A DNA stretch of 64,000 bases. Source: Aptenodytes patagonicus. Taxonomy: Eukaryota; Chordata; Aves; Sphenisciformes; Spheniscidae. Position 1 is the first letter of the stretch. Every line of letters begins with the position of its first letter. Location: positions 17,549,464 through 17,613,463 of the forward strand of contig NC_134958.1 of assembly GCF_965638725.1 (NCBI RefSeq). The letters run 5' to 3'. Position numbers and translations under genes: made by a program. The notes under the pieces are model-generated. The model was not told the origin of the DNA, ran no database searches, and worked only from the letters and a program-made list of their open reading frames with translations. Below, in pieces: positions 24,121 to 38,000 of the stretch.

Positions 24121-27100
24121 TTAATCAAACAGAGTTGGCTTCAGTTTACACCACTGTTCCCTTAGCTTTGATTTTAATACGCTTGAAGCAAAGATATAGT
24201 TGATTGATTCATAGGAAAGATCCCACATCTGTGATCGAGTCAGGTTAAATGTTTTTGCAACCAGCTCATATTCTTGCGATAGATCTGTTGCAAAGACGCC
24301 TTTATCATCAGTCTGGAGTTAAATTGAAAGAAAAGAAAGAAAAAGTTTAAATTAGTTCCTCTACATCAAAAAGGGGTTTTTCTACACATTACAAACCAGT
24401 TTTATCTTGCTGTTGCACGGTTTATTCCACGGTTCTTTCATCTGTTGGTCATTACTTCATACTTTATTTGCCCTATTTTCACTCAAAATTAATAAATTAT
24501 TCAAACATACAAGAAAACTTCTTAAAGTGATGGCACAATTTATCCAGAAAATAGGTTTTCCTATTAAAATGGCTAGAAAGATGGCTATTAAATGATGCAT
24601 ACATGTAAGCTATGTCAGTATGCACACATCTCCTTACTGCTCTTTTCCCTTCCCTCAGACCTGGGAACTAGAGCATACTCCGTATTCCTACATCTTCAGG
24701 GAGGAAACCGTCTCACGCTCCACGCTTGGTGTCAGCTAGGACAATTTCTGGATACTGACTGAAGTACTAGGCAAGCATCAAAACCACATGATCGAAAGCC
24801 ACTGAAAGATTATTCATCTAAAAGGAGCGAGTTAGCATTATGTCAGAGTTAATGAGATTACCCATCCCTAACTCACAGTCCTTGTGTCCCCACAGAGAAG
24901 AGTGCTGACTATATCCTGTTAAACTTAAGACACTGTAGTATCTCCTTCTTCTACTACTCTTGTTTTTGTAGGCTTTTATGGGTAAACTGCTTTCTTACGT
25001 GACTTCAGTAGTTATCTAGACTCTTCACAATTGAAAATCTCAGAAATAATCTCTAATCGTGAATTATTTTTTACCTAATACAACAGAGTTCAAACTCAGT
25101 AATAAATACTTTATACAATAAAGGATGGAGGCTTATTTGAATAATAAGCACAATGCTCTAATATATATACACACACTTGGACAATGCTACAAATTATAGG
25201 GGTTAAACCAACAGGATGATGGTAAAATCCTACCAATGCCAGCAAAAGTACCTGGCACCTCGACAAATATTTAAGGACCTTAATTAGCTGTCAAGAGAAC
25301 TCAAGAACTCTCATCCAACACGGTAAATAGCCAGGCAAGCACAAGCTTAAATGCAAGCATTGGACCAGTGTGTTTAAGAGAAATCTGTCAGCGTGCAAAC
25401 AGTTACGAGGTTTGCACAGCAAACACAGCTGATCATTTTATCTATACAGAAGAAAAGGTCTTGCTTTACAATAAACCCAAGAGAAATACTAAAAATTTCC
25501 ATTTGTATTACAAGCATTTCTCAGACAGAACATTATGATTTCCTACAAGCAGATGATTTGCTGCAAGGTCAGAACTGGTTAGTAAGTCAGCTCTGATCCA
25601 TAAAAGGAGATATACTTCTCCAATTTCACACTAGTTTGGCCCTTTGCCTAAATACGTGGTTAAAATTGAAAAACTTACACAGAGCACTGCAGGGTGGCCC
25701 ATGCTGTACCAGTATCCAAAATGGTGTTTGTCACAGGAAGGCACCGTCTGAGTTTTGATGTTTGATGTCATGCAAAGTTCTAAGGAAAAAAAAGAAGAAA
25801 CGAGTATATATATCAAAACAAAAGACTTGCAATGCTTTTGACACATTAATCAACTTATTTCTGCTCCTGAATGAAAATTAAAATCAGCCATTGTTGTTTC
25901 CTTGATTTTCTATGCTTCAAATATTTGGTAATATGCTCTGAGGGAAGTTTGGTAATCAATTTCTTCTTAACTACTGGTTGGGTATAAAATCTAGGGAGCT
26001 TGCAAACCAGATAGAGAAACACCACGCAGCCTTGCACAGTAAGTAGAAGTTATAGTTTAGTTTTGTTGTCATCCGAGACATCAATTGTTGTCTGCTGCCA
26101 CAAATATGTCAAACGCAAAAGCGTTACCAGTGCACCTTTATAGGCTATTCTCTCACCTACGCTGCCACGTTTTTCTAAGTCACCTCTGGTCAAAGACAAA
26201 TCAGAGTTCCTAGATCAGCAGTACGTATGATATTCTGAAATCTAGAGATCACCAAGTAATTTTCTTAACTTTTTTTCTTACCAATAGGTATATGATTCTG
26301 TCGAACAAGTGGCACTAACTCTTCTGAACCTGTTGTTGCAGAGTTGAGAAATGTTCCATGTCCAATTCTGTCAGGAGGCAGGCCCAGGAGAATTTTGGTT
26401 TCCTCTTCTTGATTTGGAATCTAGAGAGGATATATTTTACATTCTGTCAAGGCAGCATAAAACAGCACATTAAATAATTACAATGGACTTCAAGTTCTGT
26501 TTTCACAGCATATCTTACCCAAAAGAAAGTGTTAGTGAGACTAAATATCTGCATTACTACCCTGTAAAGAAAGAAGTAGTGCATGAAAGTGACTCTCAAC
26601 TTGGAATTACAAACCGAAGAAGCCATAATCCTAAACTGGTATGTGAAAACAGATGATCGCTCTTTGCAGTTCTGAAGTACTTTCAGTTGGAGGCCTCAAA
26701 TCAGCTTTGTATGCTTCCGTTTCAAAACTACCCTGTCAAGACGATCTTTAACACTTGTTTTACACAGGGATTAAAAAAATGGCGCCTGAAGAACTTAAAC
26801 TGCAAGAGGCCAAAACCAACCAAACAAACAAAAAGAAAGAAACAAAACCGAAAGACCACTGAGACATTAAGAAATACATTTTCAGAGAAGCATGCAGGAA
26901 TATCCTGCAAAAGCCTCCTTAATGAAATAGAAACAAGTATAAACAGGCCTGTGACATCATGTATCATGCTTAATTTCCTGAAGGAATAAAAGTATTTTCA
27001 GCATTTATCAGACTTGTCAGAGTAAACTTCAGCTACCACTTCAACAGATTGTACGGAGCAGCCCAACTCTTTCTACTGATACAAGCAGAGCTAACAGAAC

Positions 27101-30100
27101 TCCTCATGAAAATGTGCGAATTTTAGTATACATGACTTCTGACAAATACCAGGAAGAAAACAGTGGATTTCTTGCAATATTACTAATTTTCAAATTCACA
27201 CCTAACCCTCCAATAGATATAGTACAGTAAGAAATAAATTGACAGTTCTGATTCAGAACAGATTGTTGAAGATTTCTCCTTGTTTTCTTCTCTCGTCAAA
27301 ACACCCCAAAGCATTACTACTTTGGCCTGAGAAGTTCAAAACGCACAGAAGTTAATTTTAGTTTCATCAAGTTTTTTATAAAATGGGAATTACAGAGAAG
27401 GACCAAAATAAAGAAAACCAAACTAAAGAAAACTTTTACCTCTGAAAGATGCAATGCCAGCTTTAGACCTGCTTTTTTTGCTTCTGAGAGCGGTTCCAAA
27501 AAATCTTGACCATGTCCTGCCTTGAAGACAGAAACACATCACCATTCTACAGCTTGTTTTACAAAACTCCTCCTATTACAATAATTAAGAAGTCTAGCGA
27601 TACCAAAATACTTAATTCAAATACAGTTACACTGAATTATTTTTCTTTTCTCATTACTTCAGTTTTGAATGCAACAAGTCACATAAAGTTCTGCTATATG
27701 GGCACAATTTAGACAAACTGGTCAAATGTCAGTAGTTCAGATGATGCCCAACGCTGACGAGGCAACTGTCTTGATTTTGATACCCTTTCTACAACTATCA
27801 CTTAGAACTATTTCATTTCAACTTGACAGCTATCCTCAAATGTTTATTTTTGCTTTCTGAATACGCAATAAGCATTTGGTGCATCTAAACAAAGTTTAAA
27901 CTAGTGTCAACTTGCAATATTGTTTAACTTGCCTCAACCCAGTCAATCTGACTGGGACAATTTAGTAACAGACGCTTCCCAGATAAACACTACTTTTCAG
28001 TGGCTCTTTTTTCAGTGCCATATATTAATCTGTTGATTCTTTGTTAGAGTATCTGTCCCTTACAGCAACAGGGATTAACCTGGTATCGAGATTACGAGCA
28101 ATCCATTCAAACTAGCAACACATATAAGACAAAAACTTGTAAGAACAAAGTATGATTAGAACTGCTTGCCGTTACACAACATTACACATTTATCTTCAAG
28201 AACAGACCAAAATAAAACAAAAACTTACGGTGGGATCACCACTGAGGTCAAGTCCTACTACAACCCCATCAGTGGAAAGAAGGAACTCTTCAGCAAGTTT
28301 AACAGTCTGCTTAGCAACTGCCGGGCCACCTTTTCTATTTATTGCTATTAACAACCTAGGATAGAAATGTACGTATTAAGTTAAATACAAGCTATAATAT
28401 CAGGAGACCAACAAATCTGATGCCAACAAAAATGGCACTTCACATCCTTCACGGCTGAGTATAAAGAGTATTTGTATAGGAAACTGTTCAAGGAACGAAG
28501 GCACCAAAGTGCAGAGGGACACAAATTAGACATATACGTTAGCCTGTGAAATGCAATAGCCACGGTGAGAGGGAGGGCAGGGAACAATACATTGCTCATT
28601 TGCTGCCTGCAGTATCAGGCGAGCAACCTCTCAGAGGTGCACACATGAAGAATGAGAATTCTTCAGCCTCCACTAATAAATCTAACAAGGGTTGCTACTG
28701 ACAGTATGAAAGACAGGCAAGCAGACTGCCTCCAAGCAACCACTGACACCTTCTGAAACTTTCCTGCTGGAAGGGCCACCGCTCCTTTACAGCAGGTTGC
28801 TTGTACAGCTAATCAAGCAAAATCTTTGCAATGAATCTAGGCTGTGAAAAAGGAGTCTTTAGTGCAATTTCCATCAAAAACACTGCTTCTCCTGAAAACG
28901 TCGCAGGGAATGGACAGTCTTAGAGCCGAAAAGCTTTACCCAGCTTCATTCTCTATGAGTGAAAAGGAAGATAAAAATTCAGGTTTCCGTATGAATTACC
29001 TGTTTCCGTTCCATGTAATCTAGTTTAAGCACAATTTTCTTTCCTACACTGATGGTTTGTAAACCTCTCCACAAACCATGACCGAGCATCAGACTACACA
29101 AAACCTTGAAACAGAGGTACTCCATGTGCTTTATTTACCTTACATCTATATCCAAGCCTTCTTCTTTACACTGCTTTATACCCTCAAGTACAGTTTCAAC
29201 ATACATCCTTTTGGTCATACCTACAAACACATGTACACATTTGGAATAAACATATTTGAATTAATTTTATTGTGTTGCAGACCCAGCTCTCTAGCCTCCT
29301 AACTTTCATTTTGCACCTATGATTTTAGTCCATAGTCTTCTAATCTATATAGTTCTAATTCTGTTTACAAATATGGCTTTACTTTGAAGCATACATTTGA
29401 ATTAAGCCTCCTCCCAAGCACCTGGAAGAAAGACAATAACTTAGTGTGAACCAGAGTAGCAACAGGACTTCTCTTATCTGTTTCTATTAAACCACATCTA
29501 AAAGAAAATTAAAAAATGAAGTAGCGAAAATTACATCAGCTATTACAAATATTAGCAGACTCAGATATCATACTAAAGCGAATAACCCAAATTCTTGGGT
29601 AGCAGAGTTATAACCAACACATTTTTGTCCTCGAAAATCTAACAGTAAAGTGTTATGTTTTTACATGGTTAAATCTTTGCTTTTATATTTAAAATATATT
29701 TTTATTGAACCAACTAAATTTGACTTTACTTGTTATTAACATAGTCTTAACTAAGTTTTATAGCACATCAAACTTACAAATTAAAACCCAGAACAGGCTG
29801 TACCTGTGGACTTTTCTTCTCTAGGAGTGCTCCTCAATTCCAGATACTTGACACCATCATCAGCAAATTCTTTAATAACATCTTTAGTTATCTGATTAAG
29901 AAACAGTGTATTCAACATCATGAAAGTAATGCTTATAATCAGTTATATTTTCTCTTCGAAAGAAAGGAAAATATTTCTTCCTTATCTCTTCCTTAAAAGA
30001 CCTGGCTATCTTCTGGTGTGAAACACTTGCAAATTTTCAGGCCCTATGTGTTTTTAGCACTCTCCATCTCTGGAAATACTACCCCACAGAGGGTACCTTC

Positions 30101-33100
30101 AGTTCCCTCAGTGATACTAAAGAGAGTTAGGACAAATGAGAATTTCCTTGTCTGAGCAAGAATACCCCTCAACTGGTGCAGTGATAACTCCTTTCACAGC
30201 TACTGGACCTTTCCGTAAGTTTAACAGGCTGCCTAAAAGCTCCTTTACAGGAGGAAAGAAGAGGACACTTGTCCTGGTTTCAGCTGGGACAGAGTTAATT
30301 TCCTCCCTAGTAGCGGGTACAGTGCTGTGTTTTGGATTTAGGATGAGAATGATGTTGATAACACACTGATGTGTTAGTTGTTGCTAAGCAGTGCTTGCAC
30401 TAGTCAAGGACTTTTCAGCTTCTCATGCCCTGCCAGCAAGAAGCTGGGAGGGGGCGCAGCCAGGACAGCTGACCCCAACTGCCCAAAGGGACATTCCATA
30501 CCATGTGACGTCATGCTCAGTACATAAACTGGGGGGAGTTGGCCAGGGAGGTGACCGCTGCTCGGGAACTGGCTGGGCATCGGTCGGTGGGTGGTGAGCA
30601 ATTGCATTGTGCATCACTTATTTTGTATATTCTTTTGTCATCATCATTATTATATTTCCCCTTCCTTTTCTGTCCTATTAAACTGTCTTTATCTCAACCC
30701 ACGACTTTTACTTTTTTTTTTTCCCCCGATTCTCTCCCCCATCCCACTGGCAGGGGCGGGAGTGAGCAAAAGGCTGTGTGGTGTTTAGCTGCCTGCCGGG
30801 TTAAACCACAACACCACTTTCTTCTCCCTATTTTGATCACACATCAGTCCTCCTTGACAGTTTTGTAATCTGAGGTGAACAAAGGGTAATTCTAGTTCTG
30901 TAGTTTTGGTACGTAACGAACCGAAGAAGAAACAGGAGACTAGGGTAAATCAAAGCTTTGGTGACAATGAACAGACATCACGTTTTTAAGACATTATCAA
31001 TCCAAGCATCTGAGTGGTCATAATGACCACCATATTGGAAGCTCATTGCTTTCACAAAAATTAAATGTAAAAGTTACATAAAATCCCGTGTTTCTAAATT
31101 AACGTGTTTTACAATAACAATTCTGACCTCCAGTTGAAGGGACCATTGCTGATAGGTACTTGGAACCCAATGCTATTAATCCAACTAATTTTGACCGTGC
31201 GTATTGCTTGCTTGTTTTAAGCGGACTTTTAATTAACCTACCAGTAAAATATCTTCAGTCCTAGTGGTAATCTGATAGATGATCTGAAACATCTGAAAAC
31301 ATCTAAAATAAAAAGTTAAAAAATTGGATAAATGAACAGTAAAATGAGTACTCAAAAAAAAAATCTACACTTTGAAAACATGTACTCACTATGCTCAATT
31401 AACCAGCTTGTAGCTTAAAACACAAAGACCATCTGAACGGCAATTTCTGATTTTAGATGCTAACAATGCATTTGCAACAGAAATTATTGTTATTATTACC
31501 ACAAAGCTTTTTAAAGCACAAACAAAAACATTAAGTTTCCAAAAAAGGAAACTATACGAGTCAATTCTCTCTGAAGAGCATATACTACAAGTGAAAATTT
31601 TCAATCCTTTAAGAAAGGAATTAATCAACACGGGATTTCCATTTAGTTTGCAAACATCTAAGAAGTTATTCTACAGATACAAGTAGCAAAAAAACCTAAC
31701 AGATTGTACTGTAACTAAACCTTGAAAATGCATTTCCTGCAGTCAGTGCATAAGGCCATACATTTCTCTGTTTTGAACTTAATTAACAGACACTCGGTAA
31801 ATGTCCATCTCTCACACACGCGTATACTCACTCATCTAAGGTTCGTTTCTTTCCTTTGTCAATCACAGTCATTCCGTTCTGGATTTGGAGGTACGGCTTC
31901 TGGGCCATAAGCTTCTTCATAGTGGCAGAACTGATACAGCCGTTCAAATGAGCGTGAAGCTCCTGGGAAAAAAAGAAAAATCCTATGGATTTGTGTCCGG
32001 TGAAAAGGATGGCTTCTACACCTTGTTTGTATTACTGTTCTTGCATCCTACGTTATTGTTTCATTCTGAGTTTGAAAATAAAATAACAGTTATCTCTGTG
32101 TTTGGCTAATAATTGCCTCCCCATGCTTTTGCATGCACTGGTTCAACTGAGACTGTCCTATTTGTTCCTTCTCACTTGGTGGCTGTTGTTAGCATTGATC
32201 TCAGTGGGAGCACAGCCGGCTCAGGAAAACGGGCTCTCCAGCTCATTGTTGGAGTGGTGCAATTCAAGGTGAGGAGGAAGCGAACGGCTGCCTCGGGGTT
32301 AAGAAAAGTATAACAAGGATTCAAAGAACTCTTCCCCCATCCACTGCAAGTTACACGTATGTGTACGCTGTTCGAAAACAGCAACACTTGGATATCCACT
32401 CACCTTTCCTTTTTTCATGCTTTGAAGTTTTAACTCACACCAGAAATCCAGCAAGATGCTACCTCTGCCCATTAACAGCAACTGGAGTAACTGCCCTCCT
32501 TTGCCCGAGACTGCTTTCTGCCTGACTTCTCTTGACAACCTGCCTTTGGGGTCCAAACCTATGATCCTCAGCTCCGCTCTTCACTTCACCTTTGCTCCTT
32601 CTTATGATCTCTTGGCTCCTGACATATGGAACAGGTCCCTAGTGCCCTCCCAACTCATTCAAAATGTATCTGCAAAGCATCTGCTTTGTTTACCTACCCT
32701 CTCGCCCCCTTGGAACGCATCCCTTCTCCCTAGGAAAAGAAAAATTGGAGAAATACTTCTTCAAGCCTTCGATTGGAAAACGAGTTGAAATTGTTAACTC
32801 CTTCAAGATTTAATTATTTTAGTTTTGTGAAGTATTATATTTCAGATTCCTATTTTAAAGTATTAAGTCCACAAGTAGAGGAAAAGGGGTCAGATTATCT
32901 TAAACTGTGAAGGTGCACAACTCCAACTAAACACCAGGAGCTACGGCTGCTTACCACTTCTGGAAATCTAGCCAGATACATACAACTACTACTACATCAA
33001 ATTTTTCACAGTCTTACAAGTCAAGTACCTCACAGAATTCAGTTAGACATTAAACGTAAACCCTGAAAAACATCTTATTGAAAAGGAGCCTGAGAATACA

Positions 33101-33754
33101 AGGACGGTGTGATTTGATGTGGTTTTGATTGTGCACCTGTGCATTTACTGTATGAGCTCTCCGCTGGAGTACGTGCCATTTGCTGTTTTGCAAGTCCGGA
33201 ACGGTAACACCGATAAAAACGCAGTAACGCGTACCAAACGACAGCACAGATACGCTAAAAGTAAGGCACACCCTTCGGGACACGGGGAAAAAGAAGTGTT
33301 ATCTGAGACAGGCTTCTTGGGCTAGCCTGGGCAAAAGGCAAAACAGGACAAAAAAAGAAAATAAAGATCATGCTCAATTGATTTAACTGGAAGAAGATTA
33401 GACACCAGGAACCGCAAACAAGCTGGACAGGCAGGCACCCACCGCCTTCTCCTGCGGGATGAAGGACCTCGGAAAAAGCGCGCGTTGGGTAAAACCCCCG
33501 AGAGCACAGCAGCCGCCTGCCCGCCGTGCTGCCAGCTCCAGCGCCAGCCCCTCAGCCCCCCGCTCCCGCGAGCAGCGCCCGCGGCCGCCCGCCGCAGCCG
33601 GGGCCCCGCACCTGAGGGACGGGCAGGGCCCCGGCCGCCGTCGGCTGCTCCACCGCAGCGCCCCCGCCGAGCCCCCGCCGCCCGCGGCGCTCACCACTTT
33701 GGGCAGCTGGCGGTAGAAGCGCAGGTCCCGCTCCCTCTCCCGCTCCGCCGCCAT
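24121..33754 (-). CDS. ADAL: ADAL (adenosine deaminase-like, N6-methyl-AMP deaminase), complete coding region
   Basis: Ten coding exons: 33695-33754 (ATG at 33754), 31832-31962, 31242-31302, 29804-29891, 29139-29220, 28229-28355, 27440-27520, 26282-26420, 25679-25779 and 24121-24312 (TAA 24121-24123). All borders are GT-AG and phases agree, giving 353 aa against 355 in human. Metal-dependent deaminase motifs are intact: HAH at residues 23-25 in LPKVELHAHLNG, H207 and E210 in LKLALHLSE, H231 in DRIGHGTFL, and the aspartate pair 292-293 in TDDKGVFATDL. The enzyme (MAPDA) hydrolyses N6-methyl-AMP and related N6- or O6-alkylated purine nucleotides to IMP or its analogue in the cytosol, clearing modified nucleotides from RNA turnover. 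The N terminus is highly charged (MAAERERERDLRF). The 5' end is about 300 bp from the 3' end of TM2D3. An ERVL solo LTR sits in intron 3. Confidence 0.97.
30270..30813 (+). mobile_element. ERVL-type solo LTR in ADAL intron 3
   Basis: About 544 bp beginning TGTCCTGGTTTCAGCTGGG and ending in ...TTAAACCACAACA, so it has the TG...CA ends of a retroviral LTR. It carries a polyadenylation-type ATTAAA at 30677-30682 and the TCTCCCCCATCCCACTGGCA-like 3' part typical of the abundant bird ERVL LTRs. Flanks ACACT and CCACT (4 of 5 matching) look like a 5-bp target duplication. No internal retroviral region is present, so this is a fossil left by LTR-LTR recombination. It is antisense to ADAL. The second copy at 59342-59934 is clearly diverged from it, suggesting old insertions. 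Confidence 0.85.
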
Positions 33755-34050
33755 GACGGCGCCTGTGCCGGCGGAGGGCGGGCCGCGGCCGGTGTCACGG
33801 CAGCGGCGACGGCACCGCCCCCCGGGCCGGCCCGGCCCCGAGGGTTGCGTTCCGCCCCCGGCAGGAGCCGGCCCCCGCTTGCTCTTGCTCCCCGCCCCCG
33901 GGCGAGCAGCCGGGTACGCGTTCGGCAGGGGGTCGGTGCCACAGCCCCGCCGCCCGCCCCGCCCCGCCCCGCCCCGCCCGCTTCCTCCCTCCCGCCGTCA
34001 ATCACCCGCGCGCGGAAGTACAGGTGCGGCAGGAGCGAAGGCCAGGTCAT
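33440..34050. promoter_or_regulatory. ADAL: CpG island promoter of ADAL
   Basis: GC- and CpG-rich block containing ADAL exon 1 (33695-33754) and about 300 bp upstream. A repeated CCCCGCC run at about 33955-33980 resembles GC boxes (Sp1/KLF-type sites) on the minus strand. The block ends abruptly into AT-rich DNA near 34055, which is probably the end of TM2D3. Confidence 0.75.
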
Positions 34051-34069
34051 AAAAAACACTATTAATATT

Positions 34070-35041
34070 TAATTTCATAAAAGCTTCAAGTTTATTCGAG
34101 TGACACGGTTTTCAGGTTTCCTGCACCTTAGTACTACACAAGCGACAGTTCAAGCCCGGTGTAAGGGGGGGGGGCACGGCCAGAGGTCGCCCGGCCGAGA
34201 GGTAGGCAGCCACCTTTGGGTATTTAGGTGAACTAAACTCAGTTTTACTACAGTTTGCTACATTATCCTGTTAAGAAGTCGTAAGTGGATAAACACATCG
34301 ATTGTATCACCAACCCTTTTTCTAAATTAACTTGGCAAGCTTACAGCACAAGAACACGAGTTGCACCTTTCACTGATATGCAGGTCAAACCCAACCAAAA
34401 TAGACATTCTGGAACAGTCCTAAAATCTATCTCAATTATTTCATATTTAGCTTTTAGTGTTACTGCAAATCTAATTCTAAAACTCCCACAATTTTAAGTC
34501 AACAAGTCACTAAGCAAATGTTAGCTCTTGCTATATCCCAAAACAGAGATGAATGTAATTAGTATCATAAAACGTGGCCATCTACATACTGCTAGAGTAA
34601 TTCAGGCAAATAAATTATCCTCCCACAAATAAAAAAAAAAAAGTATTACTGGCATATTTAGGGAAGTTAGCTTTAAAGTTAGATTCAAGCATACAAATAC
34701 GAAGTAAACAACTCAATATTCAAGTTAGTTTGCATCTCTTTTGGTGCTTGACAGATCATCCAAGTTCAAGCACAGTGCAGAATTTGGTTAGCTGTTCAAC
34801 TTTTTTCATAGAAAAACAGCACGTCCACAGAAGAAAGAAAATGAATTTCAACTTACTCGGTGATCCACTCTTTTATTTTACCTTAGTTAAAGGCAAACTA
34901 AGTACAGATACTGTACATTAAGATGTATGCACATAAAAAGAACAGTTGTTCTTCATTCTACCTTAAAGGCTCAAATCTCTACATTCTTTTATTTAGAGCC
35001 CTTTCCAAGCAATTACTCCTCTCTGAAACACATTGCACCAT
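34070..35041 (-). terminator. TM2D3: TM2D3 3' UTR with probable polyadenylation site
   Basis: Downstream of the TM2D3 stop codon. Minus-strand AATAAA (TTTATT on plus) occurs at 34988-34993, 34872-34877 and 34091-34096. The last gives a UTR of about 950 bases ending just outside the ADAL CpG island. The use of each site is inferred. Confidence 0.5.
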
Positions 35042-38000
35042 TTAAATATACAGAGAACCATCTGCAGGTCCCACATAGCCAACACCTATTAGTAGCACAT
35101 CAATTAGTGTCCATATTCCAAGTCCACCAAAGCTGAAGAGTTTTCCCAGACCTTCCCGCCACTGGCCCAAATAGAAACGATCGGCACCAAATCCACCAAG
35201 GGTGATGCTATAAGAATAGAAACATGATTATTATTTTTAGATGAAGTCAGTTTGGGTATCCATACACACTTCTAACATACCTGCAAGCTGATGATAGTTT
35301 TGCTCTACATCATCCAAGAAACTATATTTTTGTACAAAAAGAGCTAACTGGATTATTAAATGGTACTTTTGATGAAATAGCACTATTTCTCAGCTAAATA
35401 ATACTATCCAGAGACTTGACAGTTTCTCATTCATGACAAGCAATAAAAACCAGAACTCTCAAATTTATAAATGTATTTCGACTATTCTAAGCTAGCAGAA
35501 GCTAAAAAAAACCCCAACAAGCAAGCTACAGAAACAGACGCAAACGCTATATTCAGACCCACGCAGTAGTCAGGCAACAGTAAGTTTCTCCAGCTGGTGG
35601 CAGAGAGAACAACTCTTCCTACGACGAGAAGTGTGTTAGATCGCTTTCTTAATCAGAGTCTTATTGTACCTTTTGCTCCAGGAATAGAGGGTCTTACTAC
35701 CTCATTTATACTATTAACCACTTTTGAAATAGTAAAATTTAATGAAAAAGGTCTTTCCACCAAAAGAACTTCACAATAGCGATTTGAAAGTAACCGGTGC
35801 TCTAATGGCTTAATATTCCAAAAATAAACTAAATAGTTTCTTTCAATACTGCTACACCGGTCTCTTCCCTAACAATTTAAAATGCAAGAAGCTCCGTCTG
35901 AAGGCATTTCTAGCTGTTGCAGTTGGGAAGGAAGCCGTAACAGAAGTATACCAACTATAGCCAGCTCTGTGACATCTATCAAATTTCAACGCCAAAAATT
36001 GTTGGCATTAATTTCAGATGCCAACAAGTAATTTGGACAGTTTTCAGCCCTGATTGTTTAAAACATATAAAAACCTGAGAGAAAAAAAAAAACATAAATC
36101 TGCAGATTTTTTGGAGCATTTGTACCTCGTTTGACACCACACAGAATAAAAGCAATCATGTCCTCTCTACTGAGAAAATGATCACTTTGTGAAGCCTAAG
36201 AATCATTAGCATTTACTCTGAAGAAAGTACATTCGATGCAGAAATAGAGTAAATGTTTTCGCTCAAGCTCTATTTAACTGAAGACAGCTAGTATCGTTGC
36301 ATATGAAATCTTCGGGCGTCCTATGCCTCCAAATTCTAAGCTAGACTATATGAAATATTGGTTACTCAATACACCATGAAAAAATACCAAGCAGAAAAGC
36401 ACACAAACTGAAGATTTTACAGACAGACAATCTGTTTCTAATAATATTCTCTATTTTAGCTTGACGTCATCTAATAGTTCTCATGTACCTTAGCGCCAAG
36501 GCAGTAGACCACTTATACCCTCCAGTCCAGTTGCAGTAGAGCATCTTAGGAAAGACACGATTACCTAAACATTAGAAAACATTCAAACCTTGATGTAACA
36601 AACAAGAGACCACATAATGAGTAAGCAAATGACAAGCAAGAAGATACTGTATTTCTCTAACAAGAGCCAAAAAGGGTTGACACTAATTGAAACAAACACT
36701 CTCAACACAAAAGCTCATATATACTCCACAGTCCTCTGTTCCCTCAACCTTTGTCCCACATCAGAAAACATGCCAGGTCACTGACCAAACAGGGGGAAAA
36801 TTAAACTAGTTGGGTGAAGTCAGCATGAATTTTTTTTAATTATCCCACTGAGACATTTGATATTGATTCTGTTAGGGGTGTCCAAATTAGTTTAATTCAT
36901 AGAACTTGTGACAAAAATAAAACAGAACTATTTTCTCTCACGTTAAGGTATACAAAAGTATTAAAAGCCAATGCTTACAGTTAGCTGTCACTATTACTCT
37001 TAAAAGTTAAAATGTAACTATAAAAATATTCAACAGATTTATCAAGGTGCAGGCTGTAACTGCAATGGACATAAACAGTCATTGTATTGACCCATTACAA
37101 AAAATGTGAAGAAATTCTTTAGGAAAAAAGCTTCTTTACAGAACCTGTTTTAGCCCACCTTACCTAGACAATGAATATGATCCCGTACTGTACAAGTGGC
37201 ATTATATCGTTGTCGCGGACAAGAAACCGTCATGCAGTTTGTAGAATTGGTACATACATAATCAGTTGTTGCAAGCTGCCAGCAAAACTGGCATGTCATG
37301 TTAATTGTAAAGTTCTCCTGCTCGTGGTTATTCTGATCCTATAAAAGGACAGCATTATCACTTCACTAGTAGTAACAAAAAATTCAGTGTGCAGAATCAA
37401 ATTACATTTCATAGACAGACATTTTGGGCAAAATGTGAATTACCTTCTTTGCTACCTCTATGTAGTCAAGTAGAATAGAAAAGTCAACATTAGAAAACTT
37501 GACAAAGAGTTATTAAAGCACAGTTTAACATTACTGCTTCCTCCAATCTAAGGCTACTGCCAAAAGGAGGACTCATTCAGCCTCACCTGTAAGATCAGTT
37601 CGTAGCTCTGACAGATACTTAGCCTCCCCACCCTCAAAATGGTTCAATTGGTCAACAAATTGATTTAACTCAATTGCATGGCTGCGTAACAAAAAGATCC
37701 AATGCAAGAAAGGCAAAACACAGAAGGGTAGGTCTGCCTCTTCAGCAACGGCCTACAGTTGAATGATTAAATGTATCACAGATCTGCAAAACTGCCTATG
37801 GAACAACCTGGAAATCAGTTTTTTGTATCTTATGATAAGATGCACCAGTTTTTAATTAAAGTACTTAAATTTGGGTTTAAAAGTAACAGGTTACTTACAA
37901 CACAATGAACATGTGGCTTGACTCTGCAATCAAAAGTGGCCGGCTTGCCGTATATACAGGAATAGTTTGTGTTACATGTCATACAGTCCGGTGGCAATCT

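Noticed and set aside
30270-30813. A full-length retrovirus around the LTR
   Set aside because: Both sides are ordinary ADAL intron sequence and there is no second LTR or internal gene nearby; it is a solo LTR.
33485-34072. 195-codon plus frame over the ADAL promoter
   Set aside because: Composition shadow of the CpG island, with Pro/Arg/Ala-rich nonsense and no domain. The real coding exon here is on the minus strand.
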